The notes beneath the pieces were generated by a model. It worked only from the letters and a program-made list of their open reading frames with translations. It had not been told where the DNA came from and did not search any database. 64,000 bases of DNA from Trifolium pratense (lineage: Eukaryota; Streptophyta; Magnoliopsida; Fabales; Fabaceae). Positions within the stretch are counted from its first letter, which is position 1. Each line of letters opens with the position of its first letter. Below are positions 47,922-58,065 of the stretch, piece by piece. The position numbers and the translations under genes are program-made. The stretch lies in contig NC_060065.1 of the NCBI RefSeq assembly GCF_020283565.1, forward strand, positions 38,490,409 through 38,554,408, in the 5' to 3' direction.

Positions 47922-50054
47922 TCATAAGAAATTTTGATCATCATAACCATCTAAAAAATTCACACATTGAAGTAATAAAGTTTGACCCAAAAAATTATCA
48001 AACAACTTCATCCCCTCCTTTAATTGTAGTAGCAGTTTGTATATCTCTTCTCTCTGAGGGTGAGAGTGATCTTCAGCATTGAATGCATAGACTTTATTTT
48101 TCACTTCTATCCAACTCCAACCAGGAACCTTTTTCACACCCCTCTCTCGCATCAGCCTAGTTACACTAGCCCTTTCATCCCACATTTTCAAACGCCCATA
48201 CAGGTCAGAGAGCATAACATAAGTGCTATGATCCTCAGGCTCCACCTCTAGCAACGTTTTTGCCACATGACTAGCTAATTCAATATTACCACAACTTCTA
48301 CATGCACCTAATAAAGTCCTCAACACCATTGCATCAGGTTCAAAAGGCATTGTTTCAACCAAAGCTTTTGCCTCCTCTAGATGCCCAGCCCGACCAAAGA
48401 GATCAACTGCACAAGCATAGTGCTCCATTCTTAGCGGAATATCAAAATTCGACTCCATAGACTGTATAATTTTGCGGCCTTCTTCTACTAGCCCATTATG
48501 ACTACAAGCAGTGAGAACTGCAACAAATGTTATATGATCAGGTTTCACCTTTCTCTCTCTCATTAAGTAAAAGAGTTCAAGTGCAATCTTTCCTTGTCCG
48601 TGTTGTGCATACCCAAAGATGATCGAGTTCCAAACAATTGCAATGTCATTGGAAGTTGCTTCAAAACATTTCCTAGCATCTTCTATGACACCACATTTAG
48701 AATACATGAAGATCAATGAACTCCCGACATATTTATTGGTATCAAAGCCTACTTTAAGTGCCAAAACATGAACTTGTTGGCCTAGCTGCAGTGTTGCTAA
48801 ATCTGAACAACATCTTATGACAGCTGAAAAGGTATAGTCGTCAATTTCTACACAAAGAGATCTCACCTGCACAAACAACCTCAAGGCATCCTCACTCCAA
48901 CCAACCTGCACGTACCCCGCCAAAACCGAGTTCCACGTACAACAATCTTTAACATCCATGGAAAAGAAGACTCTCAATGCATCTTCCACGCACCTATTAT
49001 CAAATGCAAGATACATGGCAATCAAAGCATTAGAAATAGGTACAGAAACCTGAAGCCCTCTTTTTATCACCAACCCATGTAAAGATTCTCTGCGGCTTTT
49101 ATGCTCTTTGACAGAACAACCGCTGATAACACCAGTATAACTATAATCATCAGGCTCAAACCCACAACTTTGCATGTCAATGAAAATTTCAAACACTAGA
49201 TCTTCTTTCTTGTGAAGCAAGTAAGCAGCAAGCATGGAATTCCACGTAACCAGATCACGACACGTGGCAGCACCATCGAACACTCTCTCAGCATCTTGTA
49301 GAGAACAACACTCTGAGTATGCCGTAATAATGGCATTGGTGACAATGCTAAGGGCCTCCAACCCATGTTTCATAATTTTACAATGCAGCTGCATTACCAG
49401 ACTATAAAACTCAACACCATTGAGCAATGTCAAAAGTGGAGACACCGTGCCGTCGTCAATCCCAACACCCTCCAACTCCTGACATCTCAGCAACCAAAAC
49501 GCCATTTCAAGATCACCAACTCGTGAATAACCAGCAATCAACGTGTTCCACGAAACGTAATTGCACTCCGGCATGTACCGAAACACAACCAATGCCTCAT
49601 CAACTCTACCACACTTGGCATACATGTCAAGAAGTGCACTCCCCGAAAATACATTCTCAGTGAGCTTCATCTTAATCATAACCGAATGTAGTTGTTGCCC
49701 GAGCTCAAGTCTGCGAGCTCGAGCAACACCTTTGAGAATACTCCCAAACGTGTGGTTGTCAAATGTGTATCCGGAGATTCTCATGGCATTTAAAAGTTGC
49801 CATGTGGAATCCAGGTCGCCAGTGTTTACGTAACCTGAAACAACCGCATTCCATGATACAGTGTCTCTGCGAGGCATTTCGTCGAACAGTTGGTGAGCGA
49901 GGGGAAGGTTTGCGCATTTTGCATAGGTTGTTATGAGGTTGTTGGATATGTAGAGGTCTGCTATGGAACCTGACTTGATTGCTAGACAATGGGTTGCTTT
50001 GAGACAAGGCAATGAAATGGGTGAAGTTCGAATAAGGGAGTGCAGCCTCTGCAT
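47922..50054 (-). CDS. Pentatricopeptide repeat protein, PLS class (E/E+)
   Basis: An intronless 710-aa PPR protein, a family whose members bind organellar RNA for editing, splicing or processing. PPR motifs run through most of the length; hallmark pieces are VSWNAVVSGYVNTGDLDS, LLDMYAKCGRVDEALVVF, WNSVLAGYVQVGWSEDALRL and ITFVAVLTACSHNGLVEEG, alternating P, L and S types. Around residues 560-670 the E and E+ domains follow (GWSWIEVKNKVYAFNAEDHS, then a HPQREEIYKLL block). There is no C-terminal DYW deaminase; the protein ends with about 25 residues of unrelated sequence. It resembles single-copy Arabidopsis members such as At3g25970 (from memory). The ATG at 50054 is the first in the frame; organelle targeting is likely but not demonstrated. 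Confidence 0.95.
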   Translation of the reverse strand: MQRLHSLIRTSPISLPCLKATHCLAIKSGSIADLYISNNLITTYAKCANLPLAHQLFDEMPRRDTVSWNAVVSGYVNTGDLDSTWQLLNAMRISGYTFDNHTFGSILKGVARARRLELGQQLHSVMIKMKLTENVFSGSALLDMYAKCGRVDEALVVFRYMPECNYVSWNTLIAGYSRVGDLEMAFWLLRCQELEGVGIDDGTVSPLLTLLNGVEFYSLVMQLHCKIMKHGLEALSIVTNAIITAYSECCSLQDAERVFDGAATCRDLVTWNSMLAAYLLHKKEDLVFEIFIDMQSCGFEPDDYSYTGVISGCSVKEHKSRRESLHGLVIKRGLQVSVPISNALIAMYLAFDNRCVEDALRVFFSMDVKDCCTWNSVLAGYVQVGWSEDALRLFVQVRSLCVEIDDYTFSAVIRCCSDLATLQLGQQVHVLALKVGFDTNKYVGSSLIFMYSKCGVIEDARKCFEATSNDIAIVWNSIIFGYAQHGQGKIALELFYLMRERKVKPDHITFVAVLTACSHNGLVEEGRKIIQSMESNFDIPLRMEHYACAVDLFGRAGHLEEAKALVETMPFEPDAMVLRTLLGACRSCGNIELASHVAKTLLEVEPEDHSTYVMLSDLYGRLKMWDERASVTRLMRERGVKKVPGWSWIEVKNKVYAFNAEDHSHPQREEIYKLLLQLKEGMKLFDNFLGQTLLLQCVNFLDGYDDQNFL

Positions 50055-50059
50055 TCATT

Positions 50060-50438
50060 CATTCATTCGTGAATATATAATCAAAGTGAAGTGATGATTA
50101 TATTGACGAGAATGTGTTTTCCAAAGAACAGATATTCTGCCAAATGAAAACACCGAGATGAACGATGATGCTAGCTGGGAAGTCGGAATTGAGAGAAAGA
50201 CATTTTTATTTTTTATTTTTAAGGGAGAGAAAGAAGTTGCTGTGAAATCTTTGCGATATGTATGTGTGTCATCGGGTATATATATGTTGTAAATTAGGCA
50301 ACTTTAGCTTGTAGACTACTGAATCATCATGGAAGTTGAAGTGTGAGTAAAAAATTTTAATCTTTAGCATGTATGAATTTTTATTTTTTAATTATTATAT
50401 TGTATTTTTGTGTTCAGCAAGTCCATGATGTTTGATAG
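50060..50438. other. PPR upstream region
   Basis: It holds the probable PPR promoter and leader on the minus strand. No distinct TATA box or repeat could be assigned. Confidence 0.35.
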
Positions 50439-50441
50439 GAG

Positions 50442-50577
50442 TTGATGAAGGATACAAATCTCATCTTTTTGGACTTGGATTGGTTATGTATTCCTGCAGT
50501 CTTACTTAAAGCACCCTTTTTACGTCGGTCTATGATCCAACTCTTTACGAAGCAAATATTAGAGCATAAAAAGAAGG
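50442..50577 (+). pseudogene. Unknown host reading frame split by the retrotransposon (left part)
   Basis: A short frame starting ATG at 50442 and reading MKDTNLIFLDLDWLCIPAVL onwards stays open to the gypsy insertion at 50578. After the element, the sequence from 61625 continues in the same frame to a TAA about 100 bp on (about 61722). The pre-insertion frame would be about 78 residues. I recognise no family; it may be an exon or chance. Confidence 0.3.
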
Positions 50578-51033
50578 TGTTCTGGACTAGACTAATGCTA
50601 GTCCACCTAGACCCTCACAAAGTCCACATGGCTTGCCCAACCACCTCCATGTCAGCATGGCACAACCTCTCCACCAAGATAGGGTAAAATTACTACTCTA
50701 CCCACTATCTAAGGGTAATATCTTGGCAGTCCCTCTTAATGGGCCTTGGCTAGTCCAGCCCATTAAGAGGACCTTTGGCCCAGAGCTGGGGGCTATAAAT
50801 ACTCTCCCTCTTGGGAGAGCAAGGTAGAACACTATTCATTATCATAATTACTCTCTCTCTCTAACTTCTCTCTAGTATCTCTTTTGCTCTCTATTCCTTG
50901 TCTGACTTTGGCATCGGAGCACCTGCAGGTACAACCTCCCCCTCCGTGGATCATCTGCTCGGATTACTGCCTACCACCTGCTCAACGGACTTCCAGCTGG
51001 CCTTCTACCTGTTCTGATCAACAGTTAAGATCA
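50578..51033 (+). repeat. 5' LTR of the gypsy element
   Basis: 456 bp, from TGTTCTGG to AAGATCA, with a TATA box (GGCTATAAATA) at 50791-50801. It differs from the 3' LTR by one base (CCTCCCCC versus CCCCCCCC) and by one CT unit in a (CT)n tract. Confidence 0.97.
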
Positions 51034-51034
51034 G

Positions 51035-51052
51035 TGGCGCCGACTGTGGGGA
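51035..51052 (+). other. Primer-binding site of the gypsy element
   Basis: TGGCGCCGACTGTGGGGA begins one base after the 5' LTR, where a tRNA primer pairs to start minus-strand synthesis. TGGCGCC-type sites are common in Tat elements. The primer tRNA is not assigned here. Confidence 0.75.
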
Positions 51053-51122
51053 TCTGAGTTCTCCCCTTCTTTGTTTCGAGCAAGTAAACCAAAGAACAAA
51101 ACCAATCAATCACTTTTTCATC

Positions 51123-52046
51123 ATGGCCAGTTCATCTCATTTCAACAATGACGTTGAGGACGCTGCTCCTCCATCTTCTCCCCGTCTGTCTCCTGCTCTC
51201 ATCACTGACCTCCAGGCCCTCCCCGAGTCTGACCCTAGAGACGGGCAGGAAACTTCCTGGACTTCTGAGGACGGCGACTTGGTCGTCTTGACTGAGAAGC
51301 AGGCGGGGAAGCGCCCTCAGTCCGAGCAGGGCAAATCAGCAGAAACCGACTTGTCCACTGCCTCAGTTACCAATGCTGAACTAGCAGCACTCATAGCTGC
51401 CCTGAAGCAAACCACCGAAGCTCTCCAAGGCCAGAATCGCCGAATGGACGAGCAGAATCTGAGACTAGATCGCTTGGAAAGGAATCAGCGATTCTCAAGA
51501 AACAACTCTCCCCCGAGGAGAACTCCCACTTCTCAGTCCCCTCCTCGTCAGGAAACTGTCAGGCAACGACGACCTGCCCTTGAGAGGATTGAGCAGCCTG
51601 GCAAGAAAAGAGACCATGTCTCCCCTCCCCGCGAGGGTATATCTTCTCCAAATGTAAAAAAAGGAAAAATTGTGGACCGAACACCTCCTCGTCGTCATTC
51701 TCCCCAGGGACTCAGCTTGATGACCAAACAAGGGCAGCCAGTAAGCCGCAGCCATCACACTGACCAATTCTCCAGGAGCCCAACTCCTGATCGTAAGGGC
51801 TCACCTCCCCTAAACTCACATGAGAGTGACGAGGATGATCCCCGCTGCCCTTTATCTCACGACATACTTCAAGCACCCGTTCCAAAGGGATGTGAGCGAC
51901 CACCTCCTCTCCCAGCTTATGATGGACTTTCTGACCCAGATGAACACATCGCATCAGTCAATGCTACCCTGAACTTCTTGAGGGTCAGCGGAGCAATTAG
52001 ATGCAGAATATTTCCAACTACTCTGAGAAAGGGAGCCATGGCTTGA
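51123..52046 (+). CDS. gag: Gag N-terminal part, ended by an in-frame TGA
   Basis: 307 codons starting MASSSHFNNDVEDAAPPSSP. It has Glu/Ser-rich and Arg/Pro-rich low-complexity regions and then the start of the retrotransposon Gag domain (PLPAYDGLSDPDEHI). The TGA at 52044-52046 lies inside the Gag domain, and the sequence continues in the same frame into the next reading frame. In this copy Gag is therefore split. Confidence 0.9.
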   Translation: MASSSHFNNDVEDAAPPSSPRLSPALITDLQALPESDPRDGQETSWTSEDGDLVVLTEKQAGKRPQSEQGKSAETDLSTASVTNAELAALIAALKQTTEALQGQNRRMDEQNLRLDRLERNQRFSRNNSPPRRTPTSQSPPRQETVRQRRPALERIEQPGKKRDHVSPPREGISSPNVKKGKIVDRTPPRRHSPQGLSLMTKQGQPVSRSHHTDQFSRSPTPDRKGSPPLNSHESDEDDPRCPLSHDILQAPVPKGCERPPPLPAYDGLSDPDEHIASVNATLNFLRVSGAIRCRIFPTTLRKGAMA

Positions 52047-52082
52047 TACCACAGCCTAGCTCCTCGCTCCATAACCTCATGG

Positions 52083-55000
52083 ATGGATCTGTCCGACCAA
52101 TTCCGCAGGCACTTCACTGCTTCCCGCAAGCAGCCAAAGACCGAAGCAGTCCTGGACGCCATCTTCCAAGCTGATAATGAATCTCTCCGCAGTTTCATAG
52201 AGAGGTTCAACAAAGAAGCCGTCCAGGTTGAAACAACTGATGACATGAAGAAATACCTGCTCCAAAGGGGCCTTAGGCCAAATTCTGACTTTGCAAAAGC
52301 CGTTGGAATCGAAAAACCGCGCACCTTTAGCGACCTACTCCTCAAATCTCAACCCTACATCCAATATGAAGAGCAACAAGCTGCAGATGCTGCCCGTTAT
52401 GGGCGAGCAGGAAACAGTCAACCTGCTCCTCGGTCAAATGCTGAGCAGTTCAGCCGAGGAGGAGGAAGACGAAGAGGCGAAAGGCCTAGGGAACCCCGTG
52501 GACCTCCTAGCACGTTCAGCAATTATACTCCCCTTAGCAAAACCCAGGAAGAAATTTGGAAAGAGTGCAACTCAGCTGAGTTCACTAAAGCAGGAATTAA
52601 ATTTCCAAGACAACAACCCACAAAGCCTGGCCAAGACAAGAGCAGGTACTGCAAGTACCACAAAGGTTACGGGCATCTGACTGACGACTGCATACAACTA
52701 AAAGACGCCATTGAAATTCTGATTAGAAATGGGCAAATCAAACAATATGTGAAGAGGGGCAATGCTCCCCGGGCAGAAGCTGCTGAGACCAGCAACACTG
52801 AAGAAGCTGCACCAGAAAAATCCGGGCACAAGCCAGTTGCCCTCGCCATCTCCAGAGCTGAAGACTTCTTTGTCCCTGACTACTTGGACGACACCTATGT
52901 TGCTCCCACACTGAACAAATGGGACGCACTTGCCCAAGCCATGGTTATCTCTGTTGGAGGTTTTGACAAACAGACTGTGGGATCCATCAAGAGAAAATTT
53001 GAAGAATTGATAGATGGCTCCTCCAACCTGAGTGCAACTTTGGATAAACCGAAAGGGCAATCAAAGCCCTTAGCCTTCTATATGGAAGAGCTGCCCGGTG
53101 GAACTGCAAACTCCCAGATACCCCTGCTCATCAGAGTGGACATGGCAAATATGGACGTCCGCAGGGTACTGGTCGACCAAGGAAGCTCCTGTGATATCAT
53201 GTATTCCCAACTTTTCAAGACTCTGCAACTAGATGAAACCTACCTCACTCCTTATTTTGGATCTGATCTCTCCGGATTTAATGGAGCAACAACCAAGCCA
53301 TGGGGCTATGTAGACCTGCTAGTCACCGTTGGCTCTGAAGAAACTGCAAAAACTATCAAAGTGAAATTCCTGGTAGTAGACTGCCCTTCTCTCTACCAGT
53401 GCATCCTGGGCCGAACAGCTATTGCTGACTTAATGGCTGTCCCTTCAACCGCCCACCTCAAGATGAAATATTATACTCATAAAGGCCAAGTTGCGACACT
53501 GCATGGAGACATTGAAGCTGCAAGGAGAGTCTTCAATGCGTCCTCCAAAGGAAATGAGTATATCGGGCAGCTCCCCGAGTCCAAGAAGTCCAAGGCAACA
53601 ACTTCCCTGCCCTTGCCAGAAATCAGCTCCATTGACCTCGACAGCCGCTTTTCCAAACAGGAAAACAAAGATGAGAAGAAGCTCCGCAAGGAGAAGAAGG
53701 AAGACGACGAGGCAAGCCAAGAGCACCGTCGTCCAGTTCCAGACGGCGAGTTCGAGCTGATGCCCTTCGGAGAAGACCCGAGCAGGGCAGTGAAGATTGG
53801 GACCGGGCTCCCCGAACTTGCTAGGAAGCAACTTGAAGCCTGCTTGAAGGAAAATGCTGATCTGTTCGCCTGGCACGCTTCCGAGATGCCCGGCTTGGAC
53901 CCCAACATAGCATGTCACCAGCTGACTATTGATCCCACTGCACTTCCCGTTGTACAACGTAGGCGTAGGCAGTCTCCTGAGAAATCGGAGGCTGCAGAAA
54001 AATGTGTAAAAGACCTCCTAGAGGCAAATTTTATTTCGGAGGCCAGGTATACAACCTGGCTGTCCAACGTTGTACTCGTCAAAAAATCTAATGGAAAGTG
54101 GAGGATGTGTTGCGACTATACCGATCTTAACAGGGCTTGCCCTAAAGACTCTTATCCCTTACCTTGCATTGATAGACTTGTTGATAATTCTTCTGGCTTT
54201 AAATTATTGTCTTTTATGGATGCTTATTCAGGTTATAACCAAATTCCAATGGCAGTAGCAGATAGAGAAAAAACAGCTTTCATGACCGAGTCGGGCAACT
54301 ATTACTACAAGGTAATGCCCTTCGGTCTCAAAAATGCAGGAGCTACATACCAGCGAATGATGAACAAAGTCTTCCGAGGACAAATAGGAGACATGCTCGA
54401 GGTATACATGGACGACATGATCGTAAAATCCCCCGAGGAACTCGACCATGTCGTGCACCTTCGAAAGGTGTTCGAGCAGGCCAGGAAACACAACATGAGA
54501 TTCAACCCAGAGAAGTGCACCTTCGGGGTCCGAGCAGGTAAATTCCTGGGATTTTACCTAACCGAGCGAGGAATTGAAGCCAACCCTGACAAGTGCAGAG
54601 CTTTTGCCGAGCTCCCCACTCCGAGCGATAAGAAGTCCATACAAACTCTTAATGGAATGCTAACATCGCTTTCCAGATTTGTATCCAAATCAGCACAACA
54701 TGCACTCCCCTTTTTCAAACTACTAAAGAAAGAAGCAGTCTTCGAATGGACAGATGAATGCGAGCAAGCTCTCCAACATCTGAAAAAGGCCTTATCAGAG
54801 CCACCTGTCCTCTCACGACCAAGTGACGAGGAGGTATTATACCTGTACCTTTCCGTCGCCTCGGAGGCTGTAAGTGCAGCTCTTATTCGTGAGACGAACG
54901 AAGGGCAGAAACCAGTGTACTTTACAAGCAAAGCCTTGCAGGGTCCTGAACTAAGGTACCAACAAATTGAAAAAATAGCCCTTGCACTAGTTTATGCAGC

Positions 55001-56945
55001 GAGGAGACTAAGACATTATTTCTTGGCCCATACAATTGTGGTCCGAATAGACCAACCAATCAAGTCTTTGCTTGGCCGACCAGATATGGCGGGCAGGATG
55101 CTCAAATGGTCCCTCGAACTCTCAGAATTCGACATTCGTTACGAGAGCAGAAAAGCTCTAAAAGCCCAAGTCCTAGCTGACTTCGTCGCAGAGATGACGA
55201 GCTCCTCCCCTACAGTGGACGGAGCAGATAAATGGACAATCTTTGTAGACGGAGCATCAAGCGCTACAGGAGCAGGTGCAGGCATCATTCTTGAAAATGA
55301 GAATGGCTTACTAATCGAGGTCTCCCTAGCACTATCTTTCCCAACTTCAAACAACCAAGCAGAGTATGAAGCATTCCTCGCTGGACTACGTTTGGCCGAG
55401 GACTTGCAAGCCAAGGAGATAAAAATCTACACAGATTCGCAACTGGTCGCCTCACAGGTGCTAGGAGAGTATCAGACCAAGAATGATAACCTCTCTGAAT
55501 ACCTAGTGCTAGTAAAGGAAAAGATCACAAAGTTCAACTCTGTTGAAATATTACATGTTCCCCGCGAACACAACAAAAGGGCAGATATCCTGTCCAAACT
55601 GGCAAGCACAAAAAGGAAGGGCGGAAACAAATCTGTCATCCAAGAGATACTCCCTCGTCCAAGCATAGAAAAACCAAGCAGGGTTGTGGACGTAAACGTC
55701 ATTGGCGACAAAGACTGTTGGATGACTCCAGTATACAACTTCCTCGAGCACGGAACTCTCCCTGACGACCAGAAACAAGCAGCTATAGTCAGACGAAGAG
55801 CCTGCTCCTATGTCATCCTTGATGGAAAATTATACAGGAGAGGATTTTCCATTCCTCTCCTGAAATGTGTGGACGAGGACACAGCAGATTACATCCTGCG
55901 CGAAGTCCATGAGGGCATTAACGCCCAGCACCTGGGAGGAAGGTCACTTGCCAGGAAAGCTTTACGAGCAGGGTACTATTGGCCTACTATGCAACAGGAC
56001 GCCAAAGACCACGTAAAAAAATGTGACAAATGCCAAAGGCATGGAGATATGCACTTAGCTCCCCCTCGAGAGCTAAAATCTTTGTCTTCCCCCTGGCCCT
56101 TCGCCTGGTGGGGCATGGACTTACTTGGTCCTTTCACCAAAGGACTTTATCAAAATCGCTACCTAATAGTAGCAGTAGACTACTTCACGAAGTGGGTGGA
56201 AGCCGAACCCCTCTCCGACATCACATCACTTAGAGTCCTGCGCTTCTTCAAAAGAAATGTGCTAGCTAGATTCGGAATACCACAGGTGGTAGTCACAGAC
56301 AACGGAACACAGTTTACAGACAAAGATTTTCAAGCATTCCTTGTTGCCCTGGGCACCAAGCAGCACTTCACATCGGTCGAGCACCCCCAAACCAACGGGC
56401 AAGCTGAAGCAGCCAACAGAGTGATCCTGAGAGGGTTACGAAGAAGACTTGACCAAAACAAAAAGAAATGGGTCGAAGAGCTTGACAATGTACTCTGGGC
56501 CTATCGAACAACCCCACACTCCACAACTGGAGAGACCCCCTTCCGAATGGTATACGGAACGGAGGCAGTTATCCCCGTAGAGATTGGGGAACCATCTCGT
56601 CGAACTGAACAACCTCTAGACGAGGAACAAAATGACGAAGCACTTCGAGAGGAGCTTGACCTCGTCGAAGAAATTCGAACAGGAGCTTCCTTAAAGGAGG
56701 CCACCCTGAAGCAGAAAATAGCTGCCCGTCATGACACCAAAGTCATCAAAAGAGAATTCGAGGTGGGCAGCCTCGTCCTAAGACGCAATGCAGACTCCCA
56801 GGATGGCAAACTTGCACCCAATTGGGAAGGACCATACCGCGTCATTGACAAAACAGAAAATGGTGCATACTATCTCGAGGACCTTCGAGGAAAGAAACTT
56901 CCCCGACCTTGGAACGCCCAAAAATTGAAACAATATTACAGCTAA
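52083..56945 (+). CDS. pol: Gag C-terminus plus Pol (protease, RT, two RNase H, integrase)
   Basis: 1620 codons in the same frame as the upstream Gag. Approximate residues: rest of the Gag domain 1-130; zinc knuckle CKYHKGYGHLTDDC about 189-202; aspartic protease DQGSS about 365; RT with FMDAYSGYNQIPM (about 711) and YMDDM (about 775); a first RNase H (about 925-1025) whose first catalytic Asp appears replaced (LYLSVASEAVSAAL); a second RNase H with FVDGAS, NQAEYEAF and YTDSQL (about 1050-1180); integrase zinc domain (HEGINAQHLGG, CDKCQ) and DDE core with GMDLLG, TDNGTQF and GQAEAANR (to about 1440). The first ATG of the open frame is 52083, but translation of the element is expected to start at 51123. 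There is no internal stop. Confidence 0.95.
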   Translation: MDLSDQFRRHFTASRKQPKTEAVLDAIFQADNESLRSFIERFNKEAVQVETTDDMKKYLLQRGLRPNSDFAKAVGIEKPRTFSDLLLKSQPYIQYEEQQAADAARYGRAGNSQPAPRSNAEQFSRGGGRRRGERPREPRGPPSTFSNYTPLSKTQEEIWKECNSAEFTKAGIKFPRQQPTKPGQDKSRYCKYHKGYGHLTDDCIQLKDAIEILIRNGQIKQYVKRGNAPRAEAAETSNTEEAAPEKSGHKPVALAISRAEDFFVPDYLDDTYVAPTLNKWDALAQAMVISVGGFDKQTVGSIKRKFEELIDGSSNLSATLDKPKGQSKPLAFYMEELPGGTANSQIPLLIRVDMANMDVRRVLVDQGSSCDIMYSQLFKTLQLDETYLTPYFGSDLSGFNGATTKPWGYVDLLVTVGSEETAKTIKVKFLVVDCPSLYQCILGRTAIADLMAVPSTAHLKMKYYTHKGQVATLHGDIEAARRVFNASSKGNEYIGQLPESKKSKATTSLPLPEISSIDLDSRFSKQENKDEKKLRKEKKEDDEASQEHRRPVPDGEFELMPFGEDPSRAVKIGTGLPELARKQLEACLKENADLFAWHASEMPGLDPNIACHQLTIDPTALPVVQRRRRQSPEKSEAAEKCVKDLLEANFISEARYTTWLSNVVLVKKSNGKWRMCCDYTDLNRACPKDSYPLPCIDRLVDNSSGFKLLSFMDAYSGYNQIPMAVADREKTAFMTESGNYYYKVMPFGLKNAGATYQRMMNKVFRGQIGDMLEVYMDDMIVKSPEELDHVVHLRKVFEQARKHNMRFNPEKCTFGVRAGKFLGFYLTERGIEANPDKCRAFAELPTPSDKKSIQTLNGMLTSLSRFVSKSAQHALPFFKLLKKEAVFEWTDECEQALQHLKKALSEPPVLSRPSDEEVLYLYLSVASEAVSAALIRETNEGQKPVYFTSKALQGPELRYQQIEKIALALVYAARRLRHYFLAHTIVVRIDQPIKSLLGRPDMAGRMLKWSLELSEFDIRYESRKALKAQVLADFVAEMTSSSPTVDGADKWTIFVDGASSATGAGAGIILENENGLLIEVSLALSFPTSNNQAEYEAFLAGLRLAEDLQAKEIKIYTDSQLVASQVLGEYQTKNDNLSEYLVLVKEKITKFNSVEILHVPREHNKRADILSKLASTKRKGGNKSVIQEILPRPSIEKPSRVVDVNVIGDKDCWMTPVYNFLEHGTLPDDQKQAAIVRRRACSYVILDGKLYRRGFSIPLLKCVDEDTADYILREVHEGINAQHLGGRSLARKALRAGYYWPTMQQDAKDHVKKCDKCQRHGDMHLAPPRELKSLSSPWPFAWWGMDLLGPFTKGLYQNRYLIVAVDYFTKWVEAEPLSDITSLRVLRFFKRNVLARFGIPQVVVTDNGTQFTDKDFQAFLVALGTKQHFTSVEHPQTNGQAEAANRVILRGLRRRLDQNKKKWVEELDNVLWAYRTTPHSTTGETPFRMVYGTEAVIPVEIGEPSRRTEQPLDEEQNDEALREELDLVEEIRTGASLKEATLKQKIAARHDTKVIKREFEVGSLVLRRNADSQDGKLAPNWEGPYRVIDKTENGAYYLEDLRGKKLPRPWNAQKLKQYYS

Positions 56946-57514
56946 GTTATTGCCACACTAAAAGGCTGCTCGCACTTCAGAACACAACGAATCGAGCACC
57001 TTAAACAACGGAGGGCACCATGGCACACGTGCTCATCTAAAACCATAGCAGGGGAACCAATTCACCATAAGGGAAATGGAACTCCTGCTAGACGAGGATA
57101 ACTCTCGAAACGAGCCCATCGTCCCCGTGCCACGACCTAGCACCCAGCTCGCGATGGGAGGTTCAGGTTGCGAAGAAGGGTACACTAGCGTGCTTGTATT
57201 CGCGTAACTTAGAAACAACTCTAAGTGCTTATACAGTTCCCTAAACTGTTTAAGTCAAAACAGAGGAGACTACCCTCAATAAAACATGCTCAGTATCAAG
57301 CAGGGGAAATCTCCCCGGCAAAATAACAACGAGCGCAGCATTCATACATGCAAAAATATGATAAGCATACAAAACAGGCATAAAAATAAACAGGCAAAAC
57401 TTAGCACACCAACTTGCTCGAATGAACATACCAGCATGCCCAGACGAGCACCCCAATAACGGGGACAAGCTCCCCGGCTCAGATTTTGAGCAATAAATTA
57501 GCATAAAATTTGGT
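56946..57514. other. Non-coding 3' region of the gypsy element
   Basis: Untranslated sequence after pol. It has scattered CGAGCA motifs and dyads of the GGGGA(N)CTCCCC type (for example 57302 and 57468), the same palindrome family as the following array. Confidence 0.6.
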
Positions 57515-57845
57515 AGGGACCAGACCTCCCCGGTTGAAATTTTTAACAACAAATTTTATGAAAAATTTTATAAGTTATGAGACGGGGAGGCTCCCCGGTT
57601 GAAATTTTTAACAACAAATTTCATGAAAAATTTTCTAAGTTATGAGACGGGGAGGCTCCCCGGTTGAAATTTTTAACAACAAATTTCATGAAAAATTTTA
57701 TAAGTTATGAGACGGGGAGGCTCCCCGAATGAAATTTTAAACAACGAAATTTCTCCAAAATTTTCTAAGTTAAAAAGACGCTGAGGCTCCCCGGTTGAAA
57801 TTTTAAACAACAAAATTTTGTAAAATTTTCTAAGTTAAAAAAGGA
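57515..57845. repeat. 65-bp tandem repeat with GGGGAG/CTCCCC palindrome
   Basis: About five units with a period of 65-66 bp. Unit marks GACGGGGAGGCTCCCC occur at 57581, 57646 and 57711, with a degenerate one at 57777. Each unit has the dyad GGGGAGGCTCCCC followed by an AT-rich arm (GAAATTTTTAACAACAAATT). The same motif recurs singly at about 60260-60440 on the far side of the antisense gene. Confidence 0.92.
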
Positions 57846-58065
57846 GGAAACATACACGCGAGCAGAAAATGTAAACATACATGCGAGCAGATATAGACGA
57901 GCAGTTATAAACAAGCATAGATAAATAAAACGGGCACCTGCCCGGAATTGTCATAAAAATCATACGGGGACAAAAGCCCACTTGTTCCAAAATTACAAAC
58001 CATGGCTCAAAGGCCCCAAAAATTCAAAAAGACAAAATAAATTACAATAGAAAGGCCGGGGACAT

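Noticed and set aside
49427..50058. Frames overlapping the PPR gene
   Set aside because: They are shadows in other frames of a clearly recognised PPR gene.
51495..57552. Many antisense and out-of-frame reading frames over gag-pol
   Set aside because: They are shadows of the high-GC, long coding frame, with no domains, unlike the spliced gene at 58066-60093.
57515..57845. CRISPR-like array
   Set aside because: Units are contiguous tandem repeats without unique spacers, in a plant retrotransposon.
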